From positions 1 through 13,392 of the forward strand of contig QGSR01000020.1 in the NCBI GenBank assembly GCA_003387805.1: 13,392 bases of DNA, written 5' to 3'. The notes beneath the pieces were generated by a model that ran no database searches, was not told where the DNA came from, and saw nothing but the letters and a program-made list of their open reading frames with translations. The stretch comes from Bacillota bacterium. GTDB lineage: Bacteria > Bacillota > Limnochordia > Limnochordales > ZCTH02-B6. Of the stretch, positions 1 through 7,294 are shown piece by piece. The position numbers and the translations under genes were made by a program. Within the stretch, counting starts at the first letter, position 1. Each line of letters starts with the position of its first letter.

Positions 1-150
1 GATGGGCAGCTCGTCCTGCGCGAGGGCCCGGGGCGACAAGCCCACCACCAGCGAAAGGGCCAGGAAAACGAAAAACAGGGGGAAAAAGGCCGTGGGCACG
101 GCTCGGGCGGCGGCCCGCCCGGCCCCACGGCGCGGCGCGGCGCAGCGCAT
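1..150 (-). CDS. dacF: Secreted protein N-terminus, probably D-alanyl-D-alanine carboxypeptidase DacF (partial)
   Basis: Only the first 50 codons lie in the window; the gene runs off the left edge. The ATG at 150-148 follows a strong Shine-Dalgarno (GGAGAGGAGG, 158-167) with a 7-nt spacer. The peptide is a clear Sec signal: a basic stretch rich in Arg (residues 2-16), a hydrophobic core (about 21-38, with FFPLFFVFLALSLVVG) and an ALA-type signal peptidase I site (ALAQD, cleavage near residue 44). No catalytic domain is visible. The DacF call rests on position: in B. subtilis drm (deoB) and pupG are followed by dacF and then spoIIAA, and here the gene follows deoB and pdp. DacF-type proteins trim D-Ala from peptidoglycan in the forespore envelope. 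Another secreted protein is possible. The start codon sits in a predicted hairpin (140-194). Confidence 0.6.
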   Translation of the reverse strand, partial: MRCAAPRRGAGRAAARAVPTAFFPLFFVFLALSLVVGLSPRALAQDELPI

Positions 151-194
151 CGCACAGCCTCCTCTCCGGTAAACTCCTATGCGATGCGCTGCGC
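140..194 (-). promoter_or_regulatory. 15-bp inverted repeat enclosing the dacF ribosome binding site
   Basis: Positions 140-154 (GCGCAGCGCATCGCA) and 180-194 (TGCGATGCGCTGCGC) are perfect reverse complements separated by 25 nt. In the minus-strand transcript the 3' arm contains the dacF ATG (150-148) and the loop (155-179) contains its Shine-Dalgarno. Eleven of the 15 pairs are G:C, so the helix should be stable. The repeat is directly visible; a role in translation control is inference. There is no T tract, so it is not an intrinsic terminator. Confidence 0.6.
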
Positions 195-200
195 GCGTAT

Positions 201-216
201 CCCGTCCGCGGACGGG
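201..216 (-). repeat. Perfect 16-bp palindrome just after the pdp stop
   Basis: CCCGTCCGCGGACGGG is a perfect palindrome one base beyond the pdp stop codon. In RNA it can fold as a short GC hairpin, but no T run follows, so it is not a canonical intrinsic terminator. It could protect the 3' end of pdp mRNA or bind a dimeric protein. With the 140-194 repeat it fills almost all of the pdp-dacF gap. Confidence 0.5.
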
Positions 217-217
217 C

Positions 218-1528
218 TCAGTCGGCGCTGACGCGGCGCAGAACCAGCGGCCTGGGCTCGGGCGGCCGGGGCCCGATGGAGAAGGCGGCGCGAATGCGCT
301 CCGTCAGCGCCGCCGCGTCCTCCGGCCGCGCGGCGTGCACTTCGCACAGCACGTCGCCCGCCTCCACGCGGCTGCCGACTTTGGCGCGCAGCACCAGGCC
401 CACGGCATGGTCGATCTCGTCGTCCTGCTTGCGGCGCCCCGCGCCCAGAAGCATGGTGACGTCGCCCAGCTCGTGGCCGTCGATGGCGTCAACCCAGCCG
501 GACGCCCTCGCCTCCACCACCACCCGCACCGGGGCGGTGGGCAGCCTGGACGGATCGTCGATGAACGCCGGGTCGCCGCCCTGGTTTACCACCATTTCAC
601 GGAACTTCTCCAGCGCCCGCCCGCTGCGAATGGCTTCTCCCAGGCGGCGGCGGGCGTCCGTGGCGTCCTCGGCCACCTGCGCCAGCACCAGCATCTCCGT
701 GCCCAGAGCCAGCGTCAGTTCCGTCAAGTCGTCGGGCCCCCGGCCTTGCAAGGTTTCCACGGCCTCTTTGACCTCCAGCGCGTTGCCGATGGCCCGGCCC
801 AAAGGCTGATTCATGTCGGTGATCAGCGCGACGGTGCGGCGGCCGGCCCGGGTGCCGATGGACACCATGGTCTCGGCCAGCTTCAGCGTGTCCTCGAACT
901 TTTTCAGGAACGCGCCCCGGCCCGCCTTCACGTCCAGCACCAGGGCGTCCGCGCCCGCGGCCAGCTTCTTGCTCATGATGCTGGCCGCGATGAGCGGCAC
1001 GCTTTCCACCGTGGCCGTCACGTCCCGCAGCTTGTACCATTTGCCGTCGGCGGGCGCGATGGCCGCGGTCTGGCCGATGACGGCCACTTTCAGCCGGTTG
1101 ACGCTGTCGACGAACTGCTCGGGGGTCATGTAGACGCTAAAGCCGGGAATGGACTCCAGCTTGTCCAGCGTGCCGCCGGTATGGCCCAGCGCCCGGCCCG
1201 ACATTTTGGCCACCGGCGCGCCGCAGGCGGCCACCAGCGGCGCCAGCACCAGCGTCGTCGTGTCGCCCACGCCGCCGGTGGAGTGCTTGTCCACCTTGAC
1301 GCCGTCGATGCCGCTCAAGTCGATGACGTCCCCCGACCGGGCCATGGCCAGCGTCAGCGCCGTCGTCTCCCGGTCGGTCATGCCCCGGAAAAAGACGGCC
1401 ATCGTAAACGCGGACATCTGGTAGTCGGGGATGTCCCCTTTGGTAAAACCTTCAATCAAGAAGCGGATCTCGGCCTCGGTCAGCTCGCCGCCGTCCCGCT
1501 TCTTCTTGATCAAGTCGTACATGCGCAT
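218..1528 (-). CDS. pdp: Pyrimidine-nucleoside phosphorylase
   Basis: This 436-aa enzyme cleaves uridine, thymidine and deoxyuridine with phosphate, giving the base and (deoxy)ribose-1-phosphate for pyrimidine salvage in the cytosol. The length matches the family (about 433 aa). Domains in order are a helical N-terminal domain (about 1-65), the phosphorylase alpha/beta domain (about 75-330) with KHSTGGVGD at 81-89 for phosphate binding and the thymidine phosphorylase signature SGRALGHTGGTLDKLE at 110-125, and a C-terminal domain (about 345-430). Base-binding residues R168, S183 and K187 fall at the positions known for the Geobacillus enzyme, which supports the MRMYDLI start at 1528. That ATG has AAGGAGG at 1538-1544; the ATG at 1522 lies too far from it. 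The start is 26 nt after the deoB stop, so the two genes are almost certainly co-transcribed and DeoB uses the sugar phosphate made here. Confidence 0.97.
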   Translation of the reverse strand: MRMYDLIKKKRDGGELTEAEIRFLIEGFTKGDIPDYQMSAFTMAVFFRGMTDRETTALTLAMARSGDVIDLSGIDGVKVDKHSTGGVGDTTTLVLAPLVAACGAPVAKMSGRALGHTGGTLDKLESIPGFSVYMTPEQFVDSVNRLKVAVIGQTAAIAPADGKWYKLRDVTATVESVPLIAASIMSKKLAAGADALVLDVKAGRGAFLKKFEDTLKLAETMVSIGTRAGRRTVALITDMNQPLGRAIGNALEVKEAVETLQGRGPDDLTELTLALGTEMLVLAQVAEDATDARRRLGEAIRSGRALEKFREMVVNQGGDPAFIDDPSRLPTAPVRVVVEARASGWVDAIDGHELGDVTMLLGAGRRKQDDEIDHAVGLVLRAKVGSRVEAGDVLCEVHAARPEDAAALTERIRAAFSIGPRPPEPRPLVLRRVSAD

Positions 1529-1554
1529 GCGCCCACGCCTCCTTGCGGCGCCGC

Positions 1555-2739
1555 TCAGCGGCCCGTGATTTCGGGCAGGAAGCTCGTGCCGATCTCGGGC
1601 GGCTCCACGCCGAAGAAGTCGGCCAGCGTCGCGGCCACGTCCGCGAACGTCTCCCGGGTGCCGAGGGCCACGCCCCGCCGGATGCCCGGCCCGTACACCA
1701 GCAGCGGCACGTATTCCCGCGAATGGTCCGTGCTGGGCGTCGTCGGGTCGATGCCGTGGTCGGCGGTCACGATGAGCAGATCGTTGTCCCGCAGCTCGGC
1801 CATGAGTTCGGGCACCCGCGCGTCGAACTGCGACAGGCCCTCGGCCATGCCTTCGGGGTTGTTGCGGTGGCCCCACAGCATGTCGAAGTCGATGCAGTTG
1901 GCGAAGACCAGGCACGGCCCCTCCTCGGTCCGCAGCCGCTCGAGCACGCCGTCCACCGTGTCCATGTTGTCTTTCGTGTACCGTCCGGCGGCGATGCCGC
2001 GGCCGGCGAAAATGTCCATGATTTTCCCGACGGAAAACACCGGAATGCCTGCTTCGGCCAGGCGGTCCAGCAGCGTGGGCCGGGGCGGCGCCACGCTGAA
2101 GTCCCGCCGCCGCTCGGTGCGCCTAAAGCTGCCGGGCCGGCCCACGAAGGGCCGCGCGATGACCCGTCCCACCGCGTGCTCGCCCGTCAAAATCTCGCGG
2201 GCGATGCGGCACATCTCGTACAGCTCCTCCACCGGCACCACGTCTTCGTGGGCCGCGATCTGAAACACGCTGTCGGCCGACGTGTACACGATGGGCCGGC
2301 CGGTGCGCAGGTGTTCCTCGCCCAGTTCCTCGATGATGACGGTCCCCGACGCGGGCTTGTTTCCCAGGACTTTCCGGCCGATGGCCTCCTCGAACGGCTT
2401 GATGACTTCATCCGGAAAACCGTTCGGGTACGTGGGAAAGGGGCGCTCCAGATGCAAGCCGGCAATTTCCCAGTGGCCGGTGGTGGTGTCCTTGCCGGCC
2501 GAGCGCTCGGCCATGCGCCCGTAGCACGCCAGAGGCTCGTCCGCCGGCGGCACGCCGGGGATGAAGTCGATGTTGCCCAGGCCCAGCTTCTGCATGTTGG
2601 GCATGTGCAGGCCGCCCACCGCCTCGGCGGTGTTGCGGAGCGTGTTCGATCCTTCGTCGCCGTATTTGTGCGCGTCGGGCAGCTCGCCGATGCCGACGCC
2701 GTCCAGCACGATCAAGGCGACCCTTCCTGCTTTCGCCAT
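1555..2739 (-). CDS. deoB: Phosphopentomutase
   Basis: This 394-aa cytosolic enzyme interconverts (deoxy)ribose-1-phosphate and (deoxy)ribose-5-phosphate, linking nucleoside breakdown to the pentose phosphate pathway. It belongs to the alkaline phosphatase superfamily. All key residues are present at the numbering of the Bacillus cereus enzyme: D13 (VLDGVGIG), the phosphorylated T85 (KDTTTGHWE), D286 and H291 ([11 protein letters not shown]), D327-H328 (TADHG) and H339 (STDHSREY). The length equals that of the Bacillus proteins. The ATG at 2739 has GGAGG at 2747-2751 with a 7-nt spacer and gives the conserved N-terminus [14 protein letters not shown]. The open frame runs further upstream, but that part overlaps the preceding gene out of frame and is not conserved. 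A TATAAT island and a hairpin upstream (2757-2799) may give it its own promoter. In B. subtilis xerD sits immediately upstream; here it is absent. Confidence 0.98.
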   Translation of the reverse strand: MAKAGRVALIVLDGVGIGELPDAHKYGDEGSNTLRNTAEAVGGLHMPNMQKLGLGNIDFIPGVPPADEPLACYGRMAERSAGKDTTTGHWEIAGLHLERPFPTYPNGFPDEVIKPFEEAIGRKVLGNKPASGTVIIEELGEEHLRTGRPIVYTSADSVFQIAAHEDVVPVEELYEMCRIAREILTGEHAVGRVIARPFVGRPGSFRRTERRRDFSVAPPRPTLLDRLAEAGIPVFSVGKIMDIFAGRGIAAGRYTKDNMDTVDGVLERLRTEEGPCLVFANCIDFDMLWGHRNNPEGMAEGLSQFDARVPELMAELRDNDLLIVTADHGIDPTTPSTDHSREYVPLLVYGPGIRRGVALGTRETFADVAATLADFFGVEPPEIGTSFLPEITGR

Positions 2740-2756
2740 GACTGCGCCTCCATGCG

Positions 2757-2777
2757 GCCGCCGAAAAAAACGGCGGC
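2757..2777 (-). repeat. GCCGCCG hairpin with a U7 loop in the deoB leader
   Basis: On the minus strand GCCGCCG, TTTTTTT and CGGCGGC form a perfect 7-bp stem with a loop of seven T, ending 5 nt before the deoB Shine-Dalgarno (2747-2751). The T run is in the loop and not after the stem, so it is not a standard intrinsic terminator. The A/T homopolymer is conspicuous in this GC-rich DNA. Confidence 0.55.
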
Positions 2778-2789
2778 TAAGCTCTGTCT

Positions 2790-3008
2790 TTATATTATAA
2801 ATTTCGGCGCCGCACGGAGGACTACCTGCACCGCTCCCGCGGCGCCCGCGGTCACCGGCGCCCCGGGCGGCGTTTCGACGGCCGGGAGGGGCGGCATCAG
2901 CAGCCGCCGCAGCCAGAGCAGCGCCAAAAGGAGCGCCCCCGCGACGAGCAGCGCCCGCAGCACGGGCCCCAGGCGCCGCCGCCACTCCGGCAGCGAGATG
3001 ACGTACAT
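2790..3008 (-). CDS. Small single-span membrane protein, YqzK/DUF4227-like
   Basis: This gene codes for 72 aa from the ATG at 3008, which has GAGGTG at 3015-3020 with a 6-nt spacer. An ATG at 3014 and a GTG at 3017 in the same frame would add 2-3 residues; the GTG overlaps the spoIIM stop as GTGA, so the two genes are translationally coupled either way. The protein has a basic N-terminus ([11 protein letters not shown]), one hydrophobic helix (about 15-32) and a short outer tail. Size, topology and position after spoIIM and before the pentomutase match YqzK (DUF4227) of B. subtilis, and the tail around [17 protein letters not shown] is loosely like that family. Function is unknown. Homology is inferred mainly from context. 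Its last codons overlap the AT-rich candidate promoter of deoB. Confidence 0.6.
   Translation of the reverse strand: MYVISLPEWRRRLGPVLRALLVAGALLLALLWLRRLLMPPLPAVETPPGAPVTAGAAGAVQVVLRAAPKFII
2794..2822 (-). promoter_or_regulatory. Candidate deoB-pdp promoter
   Basis: A perfect sigma-A -10 hexamer TATAAT lies at 2799-2794 on the minus strand, inside an AT-only run (2791-2803) overlapping the last codons of the upstream small gene. A transcript would start near 2787, giving a deoB leader of about 50 nt that includes the U7-loop hairpin. The hexamer 17 nt upstream (GTCCTC, 2822-2817) is a poor -35 and no TGn extension precedes the -10. The call therefore rests on the -10 and its position. Confidence 0.4.
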
Positions 3009-3013
3009 GGCCA

Positions 3014-3658
3014 TCACCTCGGCAGAAAAAGTCGCACCGCCGCGCTGAGCAGCCCGGGCGACCCGTCCGCTTCAACGAAGGCCGCCCCCACCAGGGCGGC
3101 GCCGCTGGCGGCCAGCCCGGCCGCCGTCGCGAAAAACTGGGGCCCCGTGTTGATGTCCCCCCGGCCCAGCAGCAGCCGCCCCGCGGCCGCGGAGAACGCC
3201 ACGGCCGCCGCGCCCGCGGCCACCACCGCCGGCGCGGCCAGCAGCGCCTGGGGCGCCAGCGCGGCCACGGCCAGCGGGACGCCCCGCAGGAAAAAGCCGT
3301 CGACGAACAGCGCGGCGGCGAAGCCCAGCGCGAAGCCGCGCGCGAACACGACGGCCAAGACCAAGGGCGCGCCGATGACGGACAGCCCGAAAAAACCAAT
3401 GAGGACCGGGCCTTTCAGCACGTGCTCCGCGAGGGCGCTGCGCAGCACGTCCTCGGGCGGCGGCGGCGGGCCGCCGCCGGCCCGCTCCATCAGCGTCCGC
3501 ACTTCGCCCAGCAGCGCCGCGCGCCCCTCCTCGGCGATCCACGCGGGCGCCGCCGCGCCCGCGGCCACGCCCGCGGCGAACGCCAAGAAGGCCAGGGCGT
3601 GCGACGCGGCCCGCCGGCGCACGTATCCCCGCAGCGCTTCCCCGAAGCGGCCGCCCAT
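3014..3658 (-). CDS. spoIIM: Stage II sporulation protein M
   Basis: This 214-aa integral membrane protein is the same length as B. subtilis SpoIIM. In that organism SpoIIM holds SpoIID and SpoIIP in the DMP complex that thins septal peptidoglycan and drives forespore engulfment. A hydrophobic segment at about 21-40 is followed by an outer loop with a GGGPPPPP stretch (61-68) and then four more hydrophobic stretches (about 84-106, 108-125, 128-160 and 174-196), the DUF95 pattern. The chosen ATG has AAGGTGG at 3666-3672 with a 7-nt spacer. An in-frame ATG at 3784 overlaps the DUF3866 stop (ATGA) and would add 42 residues of basic low-complexity sequence; it lacks a clear Shine-Dalgarno and exceeds family length, so I prefer 3658. 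Presence of this gene marks a spore former. It is followed by the small membrane-protein gene with a stop/start overlap. Confidence 0.9.
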   Translation of the reverse strand: MGGRFGEALRGYVRRRAASHALAFLAFAAGVAAGAAAPAWIAEEGRAALLGEVRTLMERAGGGPPPPPEDVLRSALAEHVLKGPVLIGFFGLSVIGAPLVLAVVFARGFALGFAAALFVDGFFLRGVPLAVAALAPQALLAAPAVVAAGAAAVAFSAAAGRLLLGRGDINTGPQFFATAAGLAASGAALVGAAFVEADGSPGLLSAAVRLFLPR

Positions 3659-3780
3659 CCAACGCCCACCTTCCCTGCCCTGTGGCGCCGCCTGGCGCAA
3701 CGATATCTTTATGCCGGCCCGCAAAGGCTCATGCCGCCCGCCCGGGCCCCTTGCGCCGGAAGCCCCTTCGCGAAACCGCC

Positions 3781-4917
3781 TCATGACCGCCATTTCGCGC
3801 CCGCCGCCCGGTCCGCCGCCAGGAAGCCCGCGGCGGCCGCCGCCAAAAAAAGCGCCTCCTCCTGCCCGGGCCCCCGGCCCATGGAGCGCAGGGGCACGCC
3901 CGCCGCCGCGAGCCACTCCAGCGCGGCGCGGCCCCGGTGCTCCTCCACCACGTCGTGCCGGGCGTACACGCCCGCGGCGGCCAGCTGCCGCCGGACCAAT
4001 TCCCGCCGCGCGCAGGGCAGCCGCGGCAGCGCCAGCGTGCAGCGGCGCTGGGCCACCAGGCCGAAGGCGGTCAGCGTGTGGTGGCTGACGCCGCGATGCC
4101 GGGGCCGGGGGTCGGCAAAGCTGAGGCGAGGCGCCGCGAAGACGCGCCCGCCCAGCAGCGACGCCGCGTCCGCGTACTGGCCCACTTCCACCGCGGTGGT
4201 GCCGAAGGGCGTGCCGGTGCCCACCACGCCCGGGCCCATGCCGACCACGGCCGCGGCCGCGCCCAGCACCCACCGGGCCGCCAGCAAACCCGAAAACAGC
4301 GTCACCGCCTCCACGTCGCCTCCCAGCGCGTGGCCCGCGGTGACGGTCTTGTCCACGACCCCCAGCCGCCGCAGGTCCCGGACCGTGTCGCTGAAGCCGA
4401 TGGGCAGCGCGGCGCCGTCGGTCATGACGTACACGATGGTCGCGCCGGCCCCCAGCGCGAGGCGCAGCGCCGCGGCCGCGGGCGCCAGCTGGCTGTGCAG
4501 GGAAACGACCACTACCGGCATGCCGTCCAGATCCCGCCGGGAGGCCATTACGTGGTGGTAGGGCGAGGCCTCTTCCTCCACCGCGGCCACCGGCGTCTGC
4601 AGCGGCGTGTAGCGGAGCTTCATGATATGCCCCCGGACGGGCCGCCCGCTCGCCCGTGGGCTCTCCTGCCGGCCCGCCCGGGCGGGGCGCCGTCCGGCCA
4701 CGTGCACGACGAAGTCAAAACCTCCGGTGCCGAGACCCAGATCCACCGCGGCCGTGTTGAGAACCACCCGGTCGCCGGGCGCCGGTTTGGGCGCCAGCTG
4801 CTCGTACAGCAGCGCCCGGCGCACGGTGCCGTCCACGTCCACCGCCAGGCGCCAGACGCCGCCGCCCAGAGGGCGGCACTCCAGCACCACGCCTTCCGCC
4901 CGGTGCATGGAACCCAT
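3781..4917 (-). CDS. DUF3866 family protein
   Basis: This 378-aa protein has unknown function. I recognise the DUF3866 family from overall length and layout: an N-terminal small beta-rich part (about 1-75, with GVVLECRPLGGGVWRLAVDVDG), then HIMKLRYTPLQTPV, the VVVVSLHSQLAPAAAAL segment, an Ala/Gly-rich central part with GMGPGVVGTGTPFGTTAVEVG, and RHRGVSHHTLTAFGLV near the C-terminus. The conserved His residues in HSQ and HRGVSHH and the glycine-rich loop could form a ligand or metal site, but no catalytic assignment is known to me. The ATG at 4917 has GGGAGGTG at 4925-4932 with a 7-nt spacer; the ATG at 4908 is a weaker alternative. It is the first gene after the pnp terminator and lies 122 nt before spoIIM. 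No convincing promoter fits in the 35 nt between terminator and start. Confidence 0.85.
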   Translation of the reverse strand: MGSMHRAEGVVLECRPLGGGVWRLAVDVDGTVRRALLYEQLAPKPAPGDRVVLNTAAVDLGLGTGGFDFVVHVAGRRPARAGRQESPRASGRPVRGHIMKLRYTPLQTPVAAVEEEASPYHHVMASRRDLDGMPVVVVSLHSQLAPAAAALRLALGAGATIVYVMTDGAALPIGFSDTVRDLRRLGVVDKTVTAGHALGGDVEAVTLFSGLLAARWVLGAAAAVVGMGPGVVGTGTPFGTTAVEVGQYADAASLLGGRVFAAPRLSFADPRPRHRGVSHHTLTAFGLVAQRRCTLALPRLPCARRELVRRQLAAAGVYARHDVVEEHRGRAALEWLAAAGVPLRSMGRGPGQEEALFLAAAAAGFLAADRAAGAKWRS

Positions 4918-4952
4918 GCCCGCGCACCTCCCGGGGCCGGTCCGCAAGCAAC

Positions 4953-4987
4953 AAAAAAAGCAGGTGACTACTGCGCAGACACCTGCT
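4953..4987 (-). terminator. Intrinsic terminator after pnp
   Basis: On the minus strand AGCAGGTG (4987-4980) pairs with CACCTGCT (4966-4959) across a 13-nt loop, and the stem runs directly into TTTTTTT (4959-4953). The last stem T is also the first of the T run. It begins 40 nt beyond the pnp stop and is the clearest rho-independent terminator in the window, ending the infB-to-pnp transcript. Confidence 0.9.
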
Positions 4988-5026
4988 CTCGCTTTACGCT
5001 AAATTATGCGGCACGCGCCCGGGCGA

Positions 5027-7267
5027 TTATCCCCGCTGCGGACGCCGCCCGCCCCGGGGCCGCCCCGCGCCGTTGCCCCGCCGGCCCGGCGCGCCGCCCC
5101 GCTCGCGGCGTTCGTAGCGGCCGTTGCCGCCGTCCACCACGCCCGCGGCCCGCGCCTCGTCCATGGCTTCCTCCGCGGACAGCGCGGCTTTGCGGGACAA
5201 GTTGATGCGGCCCAGGCTGTCGATTTCGGTCACGACCACTTTCACCTGGTCGCCGATGTTGACCACGTCCTCCACCCGGCCGACCCGGTAGGGCGCCAGC
5301 TGGGAGATGTGGATGAGCCCTTCCTTGCCCGGCAAAATCTCGACGAACGCGCCGAACTCCATGATGCGCGTAACGGTGCCGGTGTAGTGTTCGCCCACCT
5401 CCACCTCTTTGACCAGCGACTCGATGATCTGCTTCGCGCGCCGGCCGGCCTCGGTGTCGGTGGAGGCGATGAACACCCGGCCGTCGTCCTCGATGTCGAT
5501 GGCGACGCCCGTTTCGTCGATGATCTTGTTGATGATCTTGCCGCCGGGCCCGATGACTTCCCGGATCTTGTCCACCGGAATCGTCATCGTGATGATGCGC
5601 GGCGCGTACGGCGACAGGTCCTTGCGCGGCTCGGCCAGCACTTCCAGCATGCGCTCCAGGATGAACATCCGGCCGGCGCGCGCCTGCTCGAACGCCTTGG
5701 CCAAAATCTCGCGGGTCACGCCGCTGATCTTGATGTCCATCTGCAGCGCGGTAACGCCGTCCCGCGTGCCGGTGACCTTGAAGTCCATGTCGCCCAGCGC
5801 GTCCTCGATGCCCTGAATGTCGCTGAGGACCGCGAAGCCGCCTTCGTACTTCACCAGGCCCATGGCGATGCCGGCCACCGGCTTCTTGATGGGCACGCCC
5901 GCGTCCATGAGCGCCAGCGTGCTGCCGCACGCGCTGGCCATGGACGAGGAGCCGTTGGACTCCAGCACCTCGGACACGACCCGGATGGTGTACGGGAACT
6001 CTTCCTCGGGCGGGATGACCGGCAGCAGGGCCCGCTCGGCCAAATGGCCGTGGCCGATCTCGCGCCGGCCCGGCGAGCGCATGGGCCGCACTTCGCCCAC
6101 GCTGTAGCCCGGGAAGTTGTAGTGGTGGATGTAGCGCTTGCGGTCTTCGTCGCTGAGATCGTCGATCATTTGCTCGTCGCTCTTCAGACCCAGCGTGCAG
6201 ACGCTCAGGACCTGGGTCTGCCCGCGCGTGAAGATGGCGGAGCCGTGAGCCCGCGGCAGCACGCCGGCGGCGCACCAGACGGGCCGGATTTCATCGTGAG
6301 CGCGGCCGTCCACCCGCTCGCCTTCCACGACGATCATGCGCCGCACCTGTTCCTTCAGCAGCTGGTCGAACACCGCGGACACGTCCTTCAGGTAGGGCGC
6401 GGCTTCCTCTTCGCCCCGCTCCTCCACGAACGCTTCCACGATGCGCTCCTTCAGCTGCCGCACCGCCTCTTCGCGGCGCTGCTTGTCGGCGCTGCGCACC
6501 GCCTGGTTGAGCTCGTCCAGCGCCTTCGCCCGGACCCACTCGGCCACTTCCGCGTCCGGCTCGGCCAGCGGCACGTCCACCTTCGGCTTGCCCACCGCCG
6601 CGCGCATCTCCTCCTGCAGCGCGACGATGCGCTTGATTTCCTCGTGGCCGAACATGATGGCGTCCAGCACGACGCTCTCCGGCAGCTCGTCGGCGCCGGC
6701 CTCCACCATCATGACCGCGTCCTTGGTGCCCGCCACCACCAGATCCAGGTCGCTGTTGTCCATCTGTTCCAGGGTGGGGTTGATGACGAACTGCCCGTCG
6801 ACGCGGCCGACGCGCACGCCGCCCACGGGTCCGAGGAAGGGAATGTCCGAGATCGTCAGAGCCGCCGAAGCGCCGATGAGCGCGGCGATCTCCGGGGCGT
6901 TGTCGGGTTCCACCGACATGACCGTCGCGACGATTTGCACGTCGTTGCGGAAACCGTCGGCAAACAGCGGCCGCAAAGGCCGGTCGATCATGCGGGCGGC
7001 CAGCGTCGCCGCTTCGCTGGGGCGGCCTTCCCGCCGCAGCCAGACGCGCGGGATGCGGCCGATGGCGTACATCCGCTCTTCGTAGTCGACGAGGAGCGGA
7101 AAGAAGTCAATGCCCTGGCGGGGCTCCCGGGACATGACGGCCGTTACCAGCACGACCGTGTCCCCGTAGCGGACGAGCACCGCGCCGTTGGCCTGCTTGG
7201 CCAGCCGGCCGGTTTCGATGACCAGCGGCCGCCCGCCCACCTCCATCTGAAATTTCTGTTCGTTCAA
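5027..7267 (-). CDS. pnp: Polyribonucleotide nucleotidyltransferase (PNPase)
   Basis: This 746-aa enzyme degrades RNA 3' to 5' using phosphate, releasing nucleoside diphosphates, and works as a homotrimer in RNA turnover. Domains in order are a first RNase PH-like core (about 1-145), a helical linker (about 150-300), a second RNase PH core (about 315-545) with [13 protein letters not shown] (340-352) and the catalytic aspartates D483 and D489 in the DIQGIED-GDMDFK segment, a KH domain (about 553-615, GPGG at 573-576) and an S1 domain (about 622-693). The tail (about 708-746) is rich in Arg and Gly. The start is TTG at 7267, set by AGGAGGT at 7276-7282 with an 8-nt spacer and by the conserved N-terminus [13 protein letters not shown]. 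It follows rpsO by 107 nt, as in many bacteria, with a strong hairpin (7295-7326) in between, and ends at the terminator. Confidence 0.99.
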   Translation of the reverse strand: MNEQKFQMEVGGRPLVIETGRLAKQANGAVLVRYGDTVVLVTAVMSREPRQGIDFFPLLVDYEERMYAIGRIPRVWLRREGRPSEAATLAARMIDRPLRPLFADGFRNDVQIVATVMSVEPDNAPEIAALIGASAALTISDIPFLGPVGGVRVGRVDGQFVINPTLEQMDNSDLDLVVAGTKDAVMMVEAGADELPESVVLDAIMFGHEEIKRIVALQEEMRAAVGKPKVDVPLAEPDAEVAEWVRAKALDELNQAVRSADKQRREEAVRQLKERIVEAFVEERGEEEAAPYLKDVSAVFDQLLKEQVRRMIVVEGERVDGRAHDEIRPVWCAAGVLPRAHGSAIFTRGQTQVLSVCTLGLKSDEQMIDDLSDEDRKRYIHHYNFPGYSVGEVRPMRSPGRREIGHGHLAERALLPVIPPEEEFPYTIRVVSEVLESNGSSSMASACGSTLALMDAGVPIKKPVAGIAMGLVKYEGGFAVLSDIQGIEDALGDMDFKVTGTRDGVTALQMDIKISGVTREILAKAFEQARAGRMFILERMLEVLAEPRKDLSPYAPRIITMTIPVDKIREVIGPGGKIINKIIDETGVAIDIEDDGRVFIASTDTEAGRRAKQIIESLVKEVEVGEHYTGTVTRIMEFGAFVEILPGKEGLIHISQLAPYRVGRVEDVVNIGDQVKVVVTEIDSLGRINLSRKAALSAEEAMDEARAAGVVDGGNGRYERRERGGAPGRRGNGAGRPRGGRRPQRG

Positions 7268-7294
7268 TACGTGAGACCTCCTGATTGTCTTGCG

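Noticed and set aside
1529..1915. N-terminal extension of pdp into deoB
   Set aside because: The added residues are low-complexity and overlap deoB out of frame; the MRMYDLI start matches the family and has a ribosome site.
179..2263. Long plus-strand open frame of 694 codons opposite pdp and deoB
   Set aside because: It has no family sequence, lacks a ribosome site and is antisense to two enzymes with every catalytic residue in place. It is a GC-composition shadow.
3699..3712. Sigma-E-like -10 (GCATAAAGAT) upstream of spoIIM
   Set aside because: No matching -35 could be found at the required spacing, so it is mentioned but not annotated as a promoter.
4989..5008. Sporulation sigma -35-like GCATA near the AT-rich patch after pnp
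   Set aside because: No fitting -10 at 15 nt, and a transcript from it would run straight into the terminator.
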